From Streptomyces sp. T39 (GTDB lineage Bacteria; Actinomycetota; Actinomycetes; Streptomycetales; Streptomycetaceae): a DNA stretch of 41,270 nt. Below are positions 1 through 8,796 of this stretch, piece by piece (positions within the stretch are counted from its first letter, which is position 1; every line of letters starts with the position of its first letter). The stretch spans positions 2,141,076-2,182,345 of the forward strand of contig NZ_RDBP01000012.1 in assembly GCF_008042045.1 (NCBI RefSeq), read 5' to 3'. The position numbers and the translations under genes are program-made. The notes under the pieces are model-generated. The model was not told the origin of the DNA. It did no database searches and worked only from the letters and a program-made list of their open reading frames with translations.

Positions 1-32
1 GGGCCCCACGCCCCCGGGTGCCCCGCCGGGCC

Positions 33-1250
33 TCACGGCCCGGGCGCCTCCGTCAGCACCGCGCGCAGCCGGTCGAGCCCCCAGTCGAGGTCCTCCTGCG
101 AGATGACCAGCGGGGGCGCGATCCGGAGCGTCGCGCCGTGGGTGTCCTTCGCCAGCACGCCCCGTTCCATCAGCCGCTCCGAGATCTCGCGCCCCGTTCC
201 CCGGGACGGCGCGATGTCGATCCCGGCCCACAGCCCCCGGCCCCGTACCGCGTCCAACGCCCCGCCGCCGACCAGCGCGCCCAGCTCGCGGTGCAGGTGC
301 GCGCCCAGCTCGGCGGCCCGCTGCTGGAACTCGCCGGTGCGCAGCATCGCGATCACCTCCAGCGCCACCGCGCACGCCAGCGGGTTCCCGCCGAAGGTCG
401 AACCGTGCTCGCCGGGCCGGAAGACGCCCAGCACCTCGGACGAGGAGACCACGGCCGACACCGGCACCACGCCGCCGCCCAGCGCCTTGCCGAGCACGTA
501 CACGTCCGGGACCACGCCCTCCTGCCGGCACGCGAAGGTGGCGCCGGTGCGGCCGAGGCCCGACTGGATCTCGTCGGCGACGAAGAGCACCCCGTGCTTG
601 CGGGTCAGCTCGCGCACGCCCTGGAGATAGCCGGGCGGCGGCACGATCACCCCGGCCTCGCCCTGCACGGGCTCCAGCAGCACGGCCACGGTGTTCGCCG
701 ACAGGGCGTTCTCCAGCGCCGTCAGGTCGCCGAAGGGCACGATCTCGAAGCCGGGCGTGTAGGGGCCGAAGTCCGCCCGGGCGTCGTGATCGGTCGAGAA
801 GCTGACGAGCGTGGTGGTGCGGCCGTGGAAGTTGTTCCCGGCGACGACGATCTTCGCCTGGCCCTGGGGGACGCCCTTGACCCGGTAGCCCCATTTGCGG
901 ACGGTCTTGACCGCCGTCTCCACGGCCTCCGCGCCGGTGTTCATCGGCAGCACGGCCTCCATCTCGCACAGCTCGGCGAGCTGGGCGCAGAAGTCCCCGA
1001 AGCGGTCGTGGTGGAAGGCGCGGGAGGTGAGGGTGACCCGGTCGAGCTGGGCCTTGGCCGCCGCGATCAGGCGCCGGTTGCCGTGTCCGAAGTTCAGCGC
1101 GGAGTAGCCGGCGAGCAGGTCGAGGTAGCGGCGTCCCTCCACGTCGGTCATCCAGGCGCCGTCCGCCGAGGCGACGACGACCGGAAGCGGGTGGTAGGTG
1201 TGCGCGGTGTGCGCCTCCGCGGCGGCGAGGGCGGACGTCGTGGTGGACAC
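33..1250 (-). CDS. rocD: Ornithine aminotransferase
   Basis: A 405-residue class III PLP-dependent aminotransferase that converts ornithine and 2-oxoglutarate to glutamate-5-semialdehyde and glutamate, linking arginine breakdown to proline and glutamate; cytosolic. Visible family features are the N-terminal substrate region (LNFGHGNRRL), the glycine-rich NTGAEAVETAVK cofactor-phosphate segment near residue 105, the EPVQGEAGVIVPP strand, the VADEIQSGLGRTG aspartate motif, and VLGKALGGG, which carries the Schiff-base lysine. Length matches bacterial RocD. The GTG start at 1250 has GGAG about 6 nt upstream. Only 32 bases of downstream sequence are present, so operon partners on that side are unknown. 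It is divergent from glyA. Acetylornithine aminotransferase is the main alternative, but the N-terminal segment and the NNFHGRTTTLVSFSTD region favour RocD. Confidence 0.93.
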   Translation of the reverse strand: MSTTTSALAAAEAHTAHTYHPLPVVVASADGAWMTDVEGRRYLDLLAGYSALNFGHGNRRLIAAAKAQLDRVTLTSRAFHHDRFGDFCAQLAELCEMEAVLPMNTGAEAVETAVKTVRKWGYRVKGVPQGQAKIVVAGNNFHGRTTTLVSFSTDHDARADFGPYTPGFEIVPFGDLTALENALSANTVAVLLEPVQGEAGVIVPPPGYLQGVRELTRKHGVLFVADEIQSGLGRTGATFACRQEGVVPDVYVLGKALGGGVVPVSAVVSSSEVLGVFRPGEHGSTFGGNPLACAVALEVIAMLRTGEFQQRAAELGAHLHRELGALVGGGALDAVRGRGLWAGIDIAPSRGTGREISERLMERGVLAKDTHGATLRIAPPLVISQEDLDWGLDRLRAVLTEAPGP

Positions 1251-1335
1251 GGGTGCTCCGATCGTCGGGCGCTGGCCTTCCCTCCATGGTCGCTCGCCAT
1301 GCGGACGCCTACATCCGCCACACGCCGGGGGGCGC

Positions 1336-1467
1336 TAGGGTGCTGAAGGGTACGGCGACTGGCGCGCGGGGAATCGACCCCGGGGGAGCCGTACGAGGAA
1401 GTGCACGTGGTGCCGTCCGCCTGGGCACCCCGGGACAACGACCGATCGTCACGGACCGTCCCGGAGG
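1336..1467 (+). promoter_or_regulatory. ZTP/ZMP (pfl-type) riboswitch leader of glyA
   Basis: Directly visible: a P1 stem GTACGGC (1350-1356) with GCCGTAC (1388-1394); the conserved GACTGGCG (1357-1364); an inner stem CGGGG/CCCCG (1367-1371/1378-1382) followed by GGGGAGCC; and the 3' domain TGCCGTCCGCCTGGGCA (1411-1427), in which GGTGCC (1409-1414) pairs with GGCACC (1424-1429). Loop bases CGCC (1418-1421) can form a pseudoknot with GGCG (1361-1364). These match the pfl/ZTP aptamer consensus, a class known to precede folate and purine genes including glyA. A -10-like TAGGGT at 1336-1341 places the transcript start at the aptamer edge. Just past the aptamer, CCGGGAC (1430-1436) can pair with GTCCCGG (1458-1464), covering part of the GGAGG ribosome site (1463-1467). 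This suggests translational control, with ligand releasing the site. Confidence 0.85.
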
Positions 1468-1473
1468 ACACCC

Positions 1474-2742
1474 ATGACCCTTCCGCTCCCGCACCCCGCC
1501 CTCGCCGCCACCGACCCCGAACTCGCCGCCCTCGTCGGCGCCGAGGAACTGCTCCAGGCCGAGACCCTGCGGCTCATCCCGAGCGAGAACTACGTCTCCG
1601 CCGCCGTGCTGGAGGCGTCCGGCACGGTCCTGCAGAACAAGTACAGCGAGGGCTACGCGGGCCGCCGCTACTACGAGGGCCAGCAGAACATCGACCAGGT
1701 GGAGTCCCTGGCCGTGGCCCGCGCCAAAGCCCTGTTCGGCACCGCCCACGCCAATGTCCAGCCCTACTCCGGCTCCCCGGCCAACCTCGCCGTCTACCTG
1801 GCCTTCGCCGAGCCGGGCGACACGGTGATGGGCATGGCACTGCCGATGGGCGGCCACCTCACCCACGGCTGGGGCGTCTCCGCGACCGGCTCCTGGTTCC
1901 GCGGCGTGCAGTACGGCGTGCGCCGCGACACCGGCCGGATCGACTTCGACGAGGTGCGCGACCTCGCGCTCCAGGAGCGGCCCAAGGTCATCTTCTGCGG
2001 TGGCACCGCGCTGCCCCGCACCATCGACTTCGCCGCCTTCGGCGAGATCGCGCGGGAGGCCGGCGCGGTACTGGTCGCCGACATCGCGCACATCGCCGGC
2101 CTCGTCGCCGGCGGTGCCCACCCCTCGCCCGTGCCGCACGTGGACGTCGTCTCCACCACCACCCACAAGACCCTGCGCGGCCCGCGCGGCGCGATGCTGA
2201 TGGCCCGTGAGGAGCACGCCAGGGCCGTCGACAAGGCCGTCTTCCCCGGCCTCCAGGGCGGCCCGCACAACCAGACCACCGCCGCCATCGCCGTCGCCCT
2301 GAAGGAGGCCGCCCAGCCGGCCTTCCGCGACTACGCCCACGCGGTCGTGGCCAACGCCCGGGCCCTCGCCGACGCCCTGCTGGAACGCGGCTACGACCTG
2401 GTCTCCGGCGGCACCGACAACCACCTGATCCTGATCGACCTGACCTCGAAGGACGTGCCCGGCAAGGTCGCGGCGAAGGCCCTCGACCGGGCCGGGATCG
2501 TCGTCAACTACAACACCGTCCCCTACGACCCCCGCAAGCCGTTCGACCCCTCGGGCATCCGCATCGGCACCCCGTCGCTGACCTCGCGCGGCCTGGGGAC
2601 CGAGCACATGCCCGCCGTCGCGGAGTGGATCGACCGCGCTGTCCGGGCGGCCGCCGCCGGCGACGAGGAGGCCCTCGCCGCCGTCCGCAAGGAGGTCGCC
2701 GGCCTGATGGCCGGCCACCCCGCCCCCGGCCTCCCGGCCTGA
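1474..2742 (+). CDS. glyA: Serine hydroxymethyltransferase
   Basis: A 422-residue PLP enzyme that interconverts serine plus tetrahydrofolate with glycine plus 5,10-methylene-THF, the main source of one-carbon units. Typical features: LIPSENYVS near the N terminus, YYEGQQNIDQVE (substrate and tetramer contacts), VQPYSGSPANLAVY, the VADIAHIAGLVAGG aspartate segment, and STTTHKTLRGPRG with the PLP lysine near residue 230. Length and content are full. The ATG at 1474 follows GGAGG with 6 nt spacing. The upstream ZTP riboswitch makes expression respond to purine/folate status (ZMP accumulates when 10-formyl-THF is short). A strong hairpin follows at 2748-2794. Streptomyces often carry more than one glyA; this is the riboswitch-controlled copy. 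Confidence 0.95.
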   Translation: MTLPLPHPALAATDPELAALVGAEELLQAETLRLIPSENYVSAAVLEASGTVLQNKYSEGYAGRRYYEGQQNIDQVESLAVARAKALFGTAHANVQPYSGSPANLAVYLAFAEPGDTVMGMALPMGGHLTHGWGVSATGSWFRGVQYGVRRDTGRIDFDEVRDLALQERPKVIFCGGTALPRTIDFAAFGEIAREAGAVLVADIAHIAGLVAGGAHPSPVPHVDVVSTTTHKTLRGPRGAMLMAREEHARAVDKAVFPGLQGGPHNQTTAAIAVALKEAAQPAFRDYAHAVVANARALADALLERGYDLVSGGTDNHLILIDLTSKDVPGKVAAKALDRAGIVVNYNTVPYDPRKPFDPSGIRIGTPSLTSRGLGTEHMPAVAEWIDRAVRAAAAGDEEALAAVRKEVAGLMAGHPAPGLPA

Positions 2743-3885
<1,143 letters not shown>

Positions 3886-4010
3886 AAAGCCACCGGGCGG
3901 GCAGGGCGCCCGCACCGGAGCCGCAGCGGGCCGTCACCGCGCCGTCACGGAGCCGTCACGGGCCCGCCCGAGTCGAAGGACCTGTGTCCAAGGACTCTGG
4001 CCACGAAGTG

Positions 4011-4039
4011 GGTGCAGCCGCCACACTGGCGGCTGCACC
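4011..4039 (+). terminator. Hairpin after trpS
   Basis: Perfect 13-bp stem (4011-4023 with 4027-4039) and a CAC loop, 126 nt after the trpS stop and 53 nt before the next start. Just upstream (3930-3960), the octamer GCCGTCAC occurs three times at short spacing; its role is unknown. Confidence 0.55.
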
Positions 4040-4092
4040 ACCACAACCGACCTCGTACCGGACACCCGGTGCACAGACCCGAGGAGAACGAC

Positions 4093-4674
4093 GTGGGGAC
4101 CGTAACGCTCGGCGTTTCGATCGCGGTCCCGGAGCCACACGGCAGCCTGCTCCAGGAACGCCGCGCGGGCTTCGGGGACCTGGCCGCGTACGGCATTCCG
4201 ACCCACGTCACCCTGCTGCCGCCCACCGAGGTCGACTCCGCCGCGCTGCCCGCCGTCCGGGCCCACCTCGCCGCCGTCGCCGCCGCGGGCCGGCCGTTCG
4301 CGATGCGCCTGTCGGGCACCGGCACCTTCCGCCCGCTGTCGCCCGTGGTCTTCGTCCAGGTCGTCGAGGGCGGCTCCGCCTGCTCCTGGCTCCAGGAGCG
4401 GGTGCGCGACGCCTCCGGGCCGCTGGCGCGCGAGCTGCAGTTCCCGTACCACCCGCACGTCACCGTCGCCCACGGCATCGCCGAGGAGGCCATGGACCGG
4501 GCGTACGCGGAGCTGTCCGAGTACACGGCCGCCTGGACGTGCGCGTCCTTCGCGCTGTACGAGCAGGGCACGGACGCGGTGTGGCGCAAGCTGAACACCT
4601 ACGCGTTCGGCGGCGGCGTCCCGGGCGTCCCGGCGCAGGGCTCCCCGGTCGACGAGCACGCCACCACCCTCTGA
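4093..4674 (+). CDS. 2'-5' RNA ligase superfamily protein
   Basis: A 193-residue member of the 2H phosphoesterase superfamily, with the two diagnostic His-x-Thr motifs: HVTLLPPTEV about 38 residues in and HVTVAHG about 127 residues in. Proteins of this fold include RNA 2',3'-cyclic phosphodiesterases (ThpR) and eukaryotic-type cyclic phosphodiesterases; the physiological substrate in Streptomyces is not known. The start is taken as GTG 4093 (VGTVTLGVSI), 6 nt after GAGGAG at 4081; the frame is open back to 4012, but that extension runs through the trpS terminator. It lies between trpS and the BrkB gene on the same strand. No unusual composition. Confidence 0.85.
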   Translation: MGTVTLGVSIAVPEPHGSLLQERRAGFGDLAAYGIPTHVTLLPPTEVDSAALPAVRAHLAAVAAAGRPFAMRLSGTGTFRPLSPVVFVQVVEGGSACSWLQERVRDASGPLARELQFPYHPHVTVAHGIAEEAMDRAYAELSEYTAAWTCASFALYEQGTDAVWRKLNTYAFGGGVPGVPAQGSPVDEHATTL

Positions 4675-4750
4675 CCTCCCGCCGCGACGGCCGCGACCGA
4701 ACGCAGGTGCCGCCGGGGCTGCGCGGTCGGTGACCGGGTAGGCGTAGCGC

Positions 4751-5701
4751 ATGGACTGGCTGATCAGGCTCCCCGTCGTGGGCCCCCTCGTCGAACGGCT
4801 GATGCGCACCCACGCCTGGCGCAGCTACGAGACGCTGGAGCGCGCGCACTGGACGCGGCTCGCGGCCGCCATCACGTTCCTGAGCTTCCTCGCGCTCTTC
4901 CCGCTGATCACCTTCGCCGCCGCGGTCATCGCGGCCGCCCTCGACAAGAGCGCGGTGGACGAACTCAACGACAAGATCGCCGATCAGATCCCCGGCATCT
5001 CGGACCAGCTCGACATCAACTCCCTGGTGGCCAACGCCGGCACCGTCGGCGTCGTCTCCGGTGTGCTGCTGCTGCTCACCGGCGTGGGCTGGGTCGGCGC
5101 GATGCGGGACTGCCTGCGGGCGGTCTGGGGGACCGACGACGAGGACGAGGGCAACCCGGTCCTGCGCAAGGCCAAGGACGTCGGGGTGCTCGCCGGGCTC
5201 GGCGGCACCGGGCTCGCCACCTTCGCGGTGTCCGCGCTCGGCTCCACCACGGTCGACTGGACGGCGGACCGGCTGGGCCTGGAGGAGGGCGGCATCGGCG
5301 GCGTCCTGCTGCGGATCGGCGCCCTCGTCTTCGCCGTGCTGGCGAACTTCCTGATCCTGCTCTACCTGCTCACCCTGCTGCCCGGGGCCCACCCGCCCCG
5401 CCGCCGGCTCATGGTGGCCGCGCTGATCGGCGCGGTCGGCTTCGAACTGCTGAAGCTGCTGCTCAGCGGCTATCTCAGCGGGGTCGCCTCCCGCAGCATG
5501 TACGGCGCGTTCGGCGTGCCGATCGCCCTGCTGCTGTGGATCAACTTCACGGCCAAGCTGCTGCTGTACTGCGCCGCCTGGACGGCGACGCGGAGCAGCG
5601 GCGAGACATCCGACGGGGCGGACGGGGCGGACGCGACGGAGCCGTCCGTCACGGACGCGGGGAACGGCGCATCCGGTCGGGCAGCGGCCAGCGGCGCCTG
5701 A
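4751..5701 (+). CDS. YihY/BrkB family inner-membrane protein
   Basis: A 316-residue integral membrane protein of the YihY/virulence factor BrkB family. About six hydrophobic segments are visible, among them AAAITFLSFLALFPLITFAAAVIAAAL near the N terminus, GVVSGVLLLLTGVGWVG, LRIGALVFAVLANFLILLYLLTLLPG and a C-terminal helix before a hydrophilic, acidic tail. Family function is unresolved (once thought to be RNase BN; transport roles are proposed). A -10-like TAGGCG at 4739-4744 lies 6 nt before ATG 4751 and there is no ribosome site, suggesting a leaderless message. Its last 53 bp overlap the 3' end of the convergent carboxypeptidase gene, so the low-complexity tail (DGADGADATEPSVTD) is encoded antisense to that gene's C-terminal arginine-rich end. 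Confidence 0.87.
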   Translation: MDWLIRLPVVGPLVERLMRTHAWRSYETLERAHWTRLAAAITFLSFLALFPLITFAAAVIAAALDKSAVDELNDKIADQIPGISDQLDINSLVANAGTVGVVSGVLLLLTGVGWVGAMRDCLRAVWGTDDEDEGNPVLRKAKDVGVLAGLGGTGLATFAVSALGSTTVDWTADRLGLEEGGIGGVLLRIGALVFAVLANFLILLYLLTLLPGAHPPRRRLMVAALIGAVGFELLKLLLSGYLSGVASRSMYGAFGVPIALLLWINFTAKLLLYCAAWTATRSSGETSDGADGADATEPSVTDAGNGASGRAAASGA

Positions 5702-6908
5702 CGAGGAAGCCGCCGGCGGCCAGCAGCACCAGCACACCGCCCATGACGGCGAGCGCGATGCCCATGCCGCCCGAACCGGCGTGCGCGGCGGCGACCGGCT
5801 CGGCGGGCGCGCCCTTGCCCTCCTTCACCGGCTGCGAGCCGCCCGACGACGGCAGCTCGGCCGACTTCGGTGCCACGAGTTCACCCACCGGGGTGACCTT
5901 GCCCGCGGCCGCGAACCCCCAGTCGAGCAGCCGTGCCGCCTCCTTGTAGACGGCCTGGCCCTCGTCGGACGACGGGTTCATCACGGTCACCAGCAGCACC
6001 CGCCCGCCCCGCTCCGCGACGCCGGTGAAGGTGGAGCCCGCGTGCGTGGTGTTGCCGTTCTTGATCCCGGCGATGCCCTGGTAGGGGGAGACGCCGTCCG
6101 CGCCGGTCAGCAGCCGGTTGGTGTTCTGGATCGCGAACGTCTCGCGCGGCTTGCCCTTCTTCTGCTCGCCGGGGAACTGCGCGGTCACCGTGGACGCGTA
6201 CTCCCGGAAGTCCTTCTTCTGCAGACCGCTGCGGGCGATCAGCGTGAGGTCGTACGCGGAGGACACCTGGCCCGGTTCGTCGTAGCCGTCGGGCGAGACG
6301 ACCGTGGTGTCGAGGGCCTGGAGCTCGTCGGCGTGCGCCTGCATGTCCTCGACGGTCTTCTCGACGCCGTCGTTCATGGCCGCCAGCACATGGACGGCGT
6401 CGTTGCCCGAGCGCAGGAAGACGCCCAGCCACAGGTCGTGGACGCTGTAGGTGTGGTCCTCCTTCACCCCCACCAGGCTGCTGCCCTCCCCGACGCCCGC
6501 GAGTTCCGCGTCGGTCACCTTGTGCACGGCGTCCTTCGGCAGCTTGGGCAGCAGGGTGTCGGCGAAGAGCATCTTCAGCGTCGACGCCGGGGGCAGCTTC
6601 CAGTGGGCGTTGTGCGCCGCGAGCACCTCGCCGCTCTCGGCGTCGGCGACGATCCACGACCGTCCGCTGACGTCCTTGGGGAGCACCGGCGCACCCGCAC
6701 CGAGGCTCACCTGCGTACCGGGCTTGCCGAGTTGGGCTCCGCCCACGCCGGACATCCGGGCGGGCGGCTGCGGCTGTTTGCCGGGCTTGTCGTCGTGCAC
6801 GGCCGCGAAGGCGGGTGCGGCGGTCATCGCGGGCAGCAACGCGGCGGCGAGGACCGCCGGCGCGGCCCTTCGCGCGGCGGACCTGAGGGCAGCAGACAGA
6901 GCGGACAC
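5649..6908 (-). CDS. D-alanyl-D-alanine carboxypeptidase (PBP5-type, membrane-anchored)
   Basis: A 419-residue serine peptidase of family S11 trimming D-Ala from peptidoglycan stem peptides outside the membrane. With the GTG start at 6908 the protein opens with a signal peptide (AAPAVLAAALLPAMTAAPAFA). Penicillin-binding motifs in order are S109-T-L-K112 (nucleophile and lysine), S168-G-N170, and K284-N-G286 in place of the usual KTG; a KNG variant occurs in some actinobacterial carboxypeptidases. The C terminus has a hydrophobic helix (GIALAVMGGVLVLLAAGGFLV) followed by arginines, so it is probably anchored at both processing ends. The frame is open upstream to 7424 through another gene's promoter, so that extension is rejected. 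It is divergent from the small membrane gene at 7030. Its 3' end overlaps the BrkB gene by 53 bp. Confidence 0.9.
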   Translation of the reverse strand: MSALSAALRSAARRAAPAVLAAALLPAMTAAPAFAAVHDDKPGKQPQPPARMSGVGGAQLGKPGTQVSLGAGAPVLPKDVSGRSWIVADAESGEVLAAHNAHWKLPPASTLKMLFADTLLPKLPKDAVHKVTDAELAGVGEGSSLVGVKEDHTYSVHDLWLGVFLRSGNDAVHVLAAMNDGVEKTVEDMQAHADELQALDTTVVSPDGYDEPGQVSSAYDLTLIARSGLQKKDFREYASTVTAQFPGEQKKGKPRETFAIQNTNRLLTGADGVSPYQGIAGIKNGNTTHAGSTFTGVAERGGRVLLVTVMNPSSDEGQAVYKEAARLLDWGFAAAGKVTPVGELVAPKSAELPSSGGSQPVKEGKGAPAEPVAAAHAGSGGMGIALAVMGGVLVLLAAGGFLVRRRWPLPDRMRRSPRP

Positions 6909-7029
6909 GGACGAGAACGTACAGTGCCCGGGCAAAAATATGGAGATCGGCCCGCTGACCCGCCGGGCGCGACGCCGGGACGGCCCACCCCGCAGTACCC
7001 GGTCGGAGGACACCCGCGATACTTGGCTC

Positions 7030-7275
7030 ATGAAGCTCAGCCGCCCCGTCTCCTGGTTCCTGCTCGCGTTCGGGGTGTGGAGCTGGTTCATCTGGGTCAC
7101 TTTCGTCAAAAACCTGTGGCAGGACGGCAGCGGGCTCGCTTTCGACGACGCGGGTGACCCGACCGGGTACTTCTGGGTCCATCTGCTGCTCGCCGTCACG
7201 TCCTTTGTTCTGGGGACGGTCGTCGGGGCCATCGGGTTGCGCGGTGTGCGCGCCCTGCGCGATGAGCGCACCTGA
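7030..7275 (+). CDS. Small conserved membrane protein
   Basis: An 81-residue protein with two predicted transmembrane helices: VSWFLLAFGVWSWFIWVTFV and GYFWVHLLLAVTSFVLGTVVGAIGL, joined by a short polar loop containing DDAGDPTGYF; the C terminus is basic (RGVRALRDERT). I recognise it as a protein type common beside this metallophosphoesterase in Streptomyces, without known function. The ATG at 7030 lacks a ribosome site; GATACT at 7018-7023 lies 6 nt upstream and could be a -10 box for a leaderless transcript. It is 21 nt upstream of the metallophosphoesterase gene, so the two likely form an operon. The frame is open much further upstream (6451), but that part is antisense to the carboxypeptidase. 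Confidence 0.8.
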   Translation: MKLSRPVSWFLLAFGVWSWFIWVTFVKNLWQDGSGLAFDDAGDPTGYFWVHLLLAVTSFVLGTVVGAIGLRGVRALRDERT

Positions 7276-7296
7276 GAGGGGTAGGGGAAACCGTCC

Positions 7297-8796
7297 ATGG
7301 TGGCTGTCGCCGCACTCGTGATCATTCTGGTCCTCGCCCTGCTCGCCGGGGTGCACTGGTACGTGTGGCGGCGTCTGGTCCGTGACACGACGGTGCCGGG
7401 CGGGCGTGCCCGGCGGATCGGCACGGTGGCCCTCTGGGCGCTGCCGGCGCTGTCCTTCGGCGCGCTGCTGTCGGCGCGGGTGGGGGCGCCGTTCTGGGTC
7501 GAACAGGTGCTGGCCTGGCCGGGCTACCTGTGGCTCGCGCTCCTGCTGTACGTGGTCCTCGCCCTCGTCGTCGGCGAGGCCGTCCGCCCCCTCCTGACCC
7601 GCGCCCTGGCCCGCCGGGCTTCCGCGCGGGGCGCGGGGAACGGGCCGGCGGCGTCCGGCGCCGCCCCCGCGGCGGGGGCGGCCCAGGGCTCCGAGGCGCC
7701 GGCCGGCACGACCACCCGCGCACCCGGGGCCGCCGCCCCGGCCGGTGCGGCCCTCGCGGGCGCCACCGGATCGGCTCCCGAGGCCGGCGCCGGGGGCACC
7801 ACCACCACCGCGCCCGCCCCGGACGGTGCCGCCCGCGAAGGCGCCACCGCTGCCGCGCCGGCGGACGGCGCACCGGCGCCGGACCCCTCGGCCCCCGCGT
7901 CGGCGCCTGCCGGCGGCGGCACCACGGCCCCCGACGTCGACGCCCCCGAGGCCGATGCCCCCGCCGCGGTCTCGCGGCGGATGTTCGTCTCGCGGATCGT
8001 GGGGGGCGCCGCGGCCGCCGCCGCGGTCGGGACCGTCGGGTACGGCACGTACGGCGTGCTGCGCGGCCCCCGCGTCAAGCGGGTCACCGTGCCGCTGGCC
8101 AAGCTGCCCCGGGGCGCCCACGGCTACCGCATCGCGGTCGTGAGCGACGTCCACCTCGGTCCGATCCTGGGGCGCGGCCACACCCAGCGCATCGTCGATG
8201 CGATCAACGCGGCCCAGCCCGATCTGGTGGCCGTCGTCGGGGACCTAGTGGACGGCAGCGTCGCCGACCTCGGGCACGCCGCCGAGCCGCTGGCGCAGCT
8301 GAAGGCCCGGGACGGGTCGTTCTTCGTGACCGGCAACCACGAGTACTTCTCCGGCGCCGACGAGTGGGTCGACCATGTGCGCGAGCTGGGCCTGAAGCCG
8401 CTGCGCAACGAGCGCGTCGAGATCGCCGGCGGCTTCGACCTGGCCGGTGTGGACGACATCGCGGGCGAGGACACGGGCCAGGGCCCCGACTTCGCCAGGG
8501 CGCTCGGCGACCGCGACCGGTCCCGTGCGGCGGTGCTCCTGGCCCATCAGCCGGTCGTCATCCACGACGCCGTGGACCACGGCGTGGACCTCCAGCTCTC
8601 CGGGCACACCCACGGCGGACAGCTGTGGCCGGGCAACCTGCTGGCCGGCCTGGCCAACCCCACGGTCGCGGGGCTGGAGCGCTACGGGGACACCCAGCTG
8701 TACGTCTCCCGGGGCGCCGGCGCCTGGGGCCCGCCGGTGCGGGTCGGCGCGGAGTCCGACATCACCGTGGTGCAGCTGGCGTCGCGTCAGGCCTGA
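7297..8796 (+). CDS. Membrane-anchored metallophosphoesterase (calcineurin-like, YkuE/YaeI type)
   Basis: A 499-residue protein. Residues 1-110 contain hydrophobic helices (VAALVIILVLALLAGVHWYVW, then two or three more). Residues 110-220 form a long Ala/Pro/Gly/Thr linker. A twin-arginine-like segment (SRRMFVSRIVGG) and a hydrophobic stretch follow, then the metallophosphatase domain from about 270. All metal motifs are present: DVHLGP, GDLVDG, GNHEYF, AHQP and SGHTHGGQLWP. Domains of this subgroup act on phosphodiesters or phospholipid-type substrates, outside the cell if the topology is as inferred. SD-like GAGAGGGG precedes ATG 7297. The internal RR/hydrophobic stretch, similar to the Tat signal of stand-alone YkuE proteins, suggests fusion of a membrane module to an ancestral exported enzyme. 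The 3' end overlaps the convergent tetR gene by 10 bp. Confidence 0.88.
   Translation: MVAVAALVIILVLALLAGVHWYVWRRLVRDTTVPGGRARRIGTVALWALPALSFGALLSARVGAPFWVEQVLAWPGYLWLALLLYVVLALVVGEAVRPLLTRALARRASARGAGNGPAASGAAPAAGAAQGSEAPAGTTTRAPGAAAPAGAALAGATGSAPEAGAGGTTTTAPAPDGAAREGATAAAPADGAPAPDPSAPASAPAGGGTTAPDVDAPEADAPAAVSRRMFVSRIVGGAAAAAAVGTVGYGTYGVLRGPRVKRVTVPLAKLPRGAHGYRIAVVSDVHLGPILGRGHTQRIVDAINAAQPDLVAVVGDLVDGSVADLGHAAEPLAQLKARDGSFFVTGNHEYFSGADEWVDHVRELGLKPLRNERVEIAGGFDLAGVDDIAGEDTGQGPDFARALGDRDRSRAAVLLAHQPVVIHDAVDHGVDLQLSGHTHGGQLWPGNLLAGLANPTVAGLERYGDTQLYVSRGAGAWGPPVRVGAESDITVVQLASRQA

Noticed and set aside
5649..7424. 591-residue version of the carboxypeptidase with a longer N-terminus
   Set aside because: The extra 172 residues lie antisense to the 7030 gene and the start of the metallophosphoesterase gene and precede a clear signal peptide; GTG 6908 is the sensible start.
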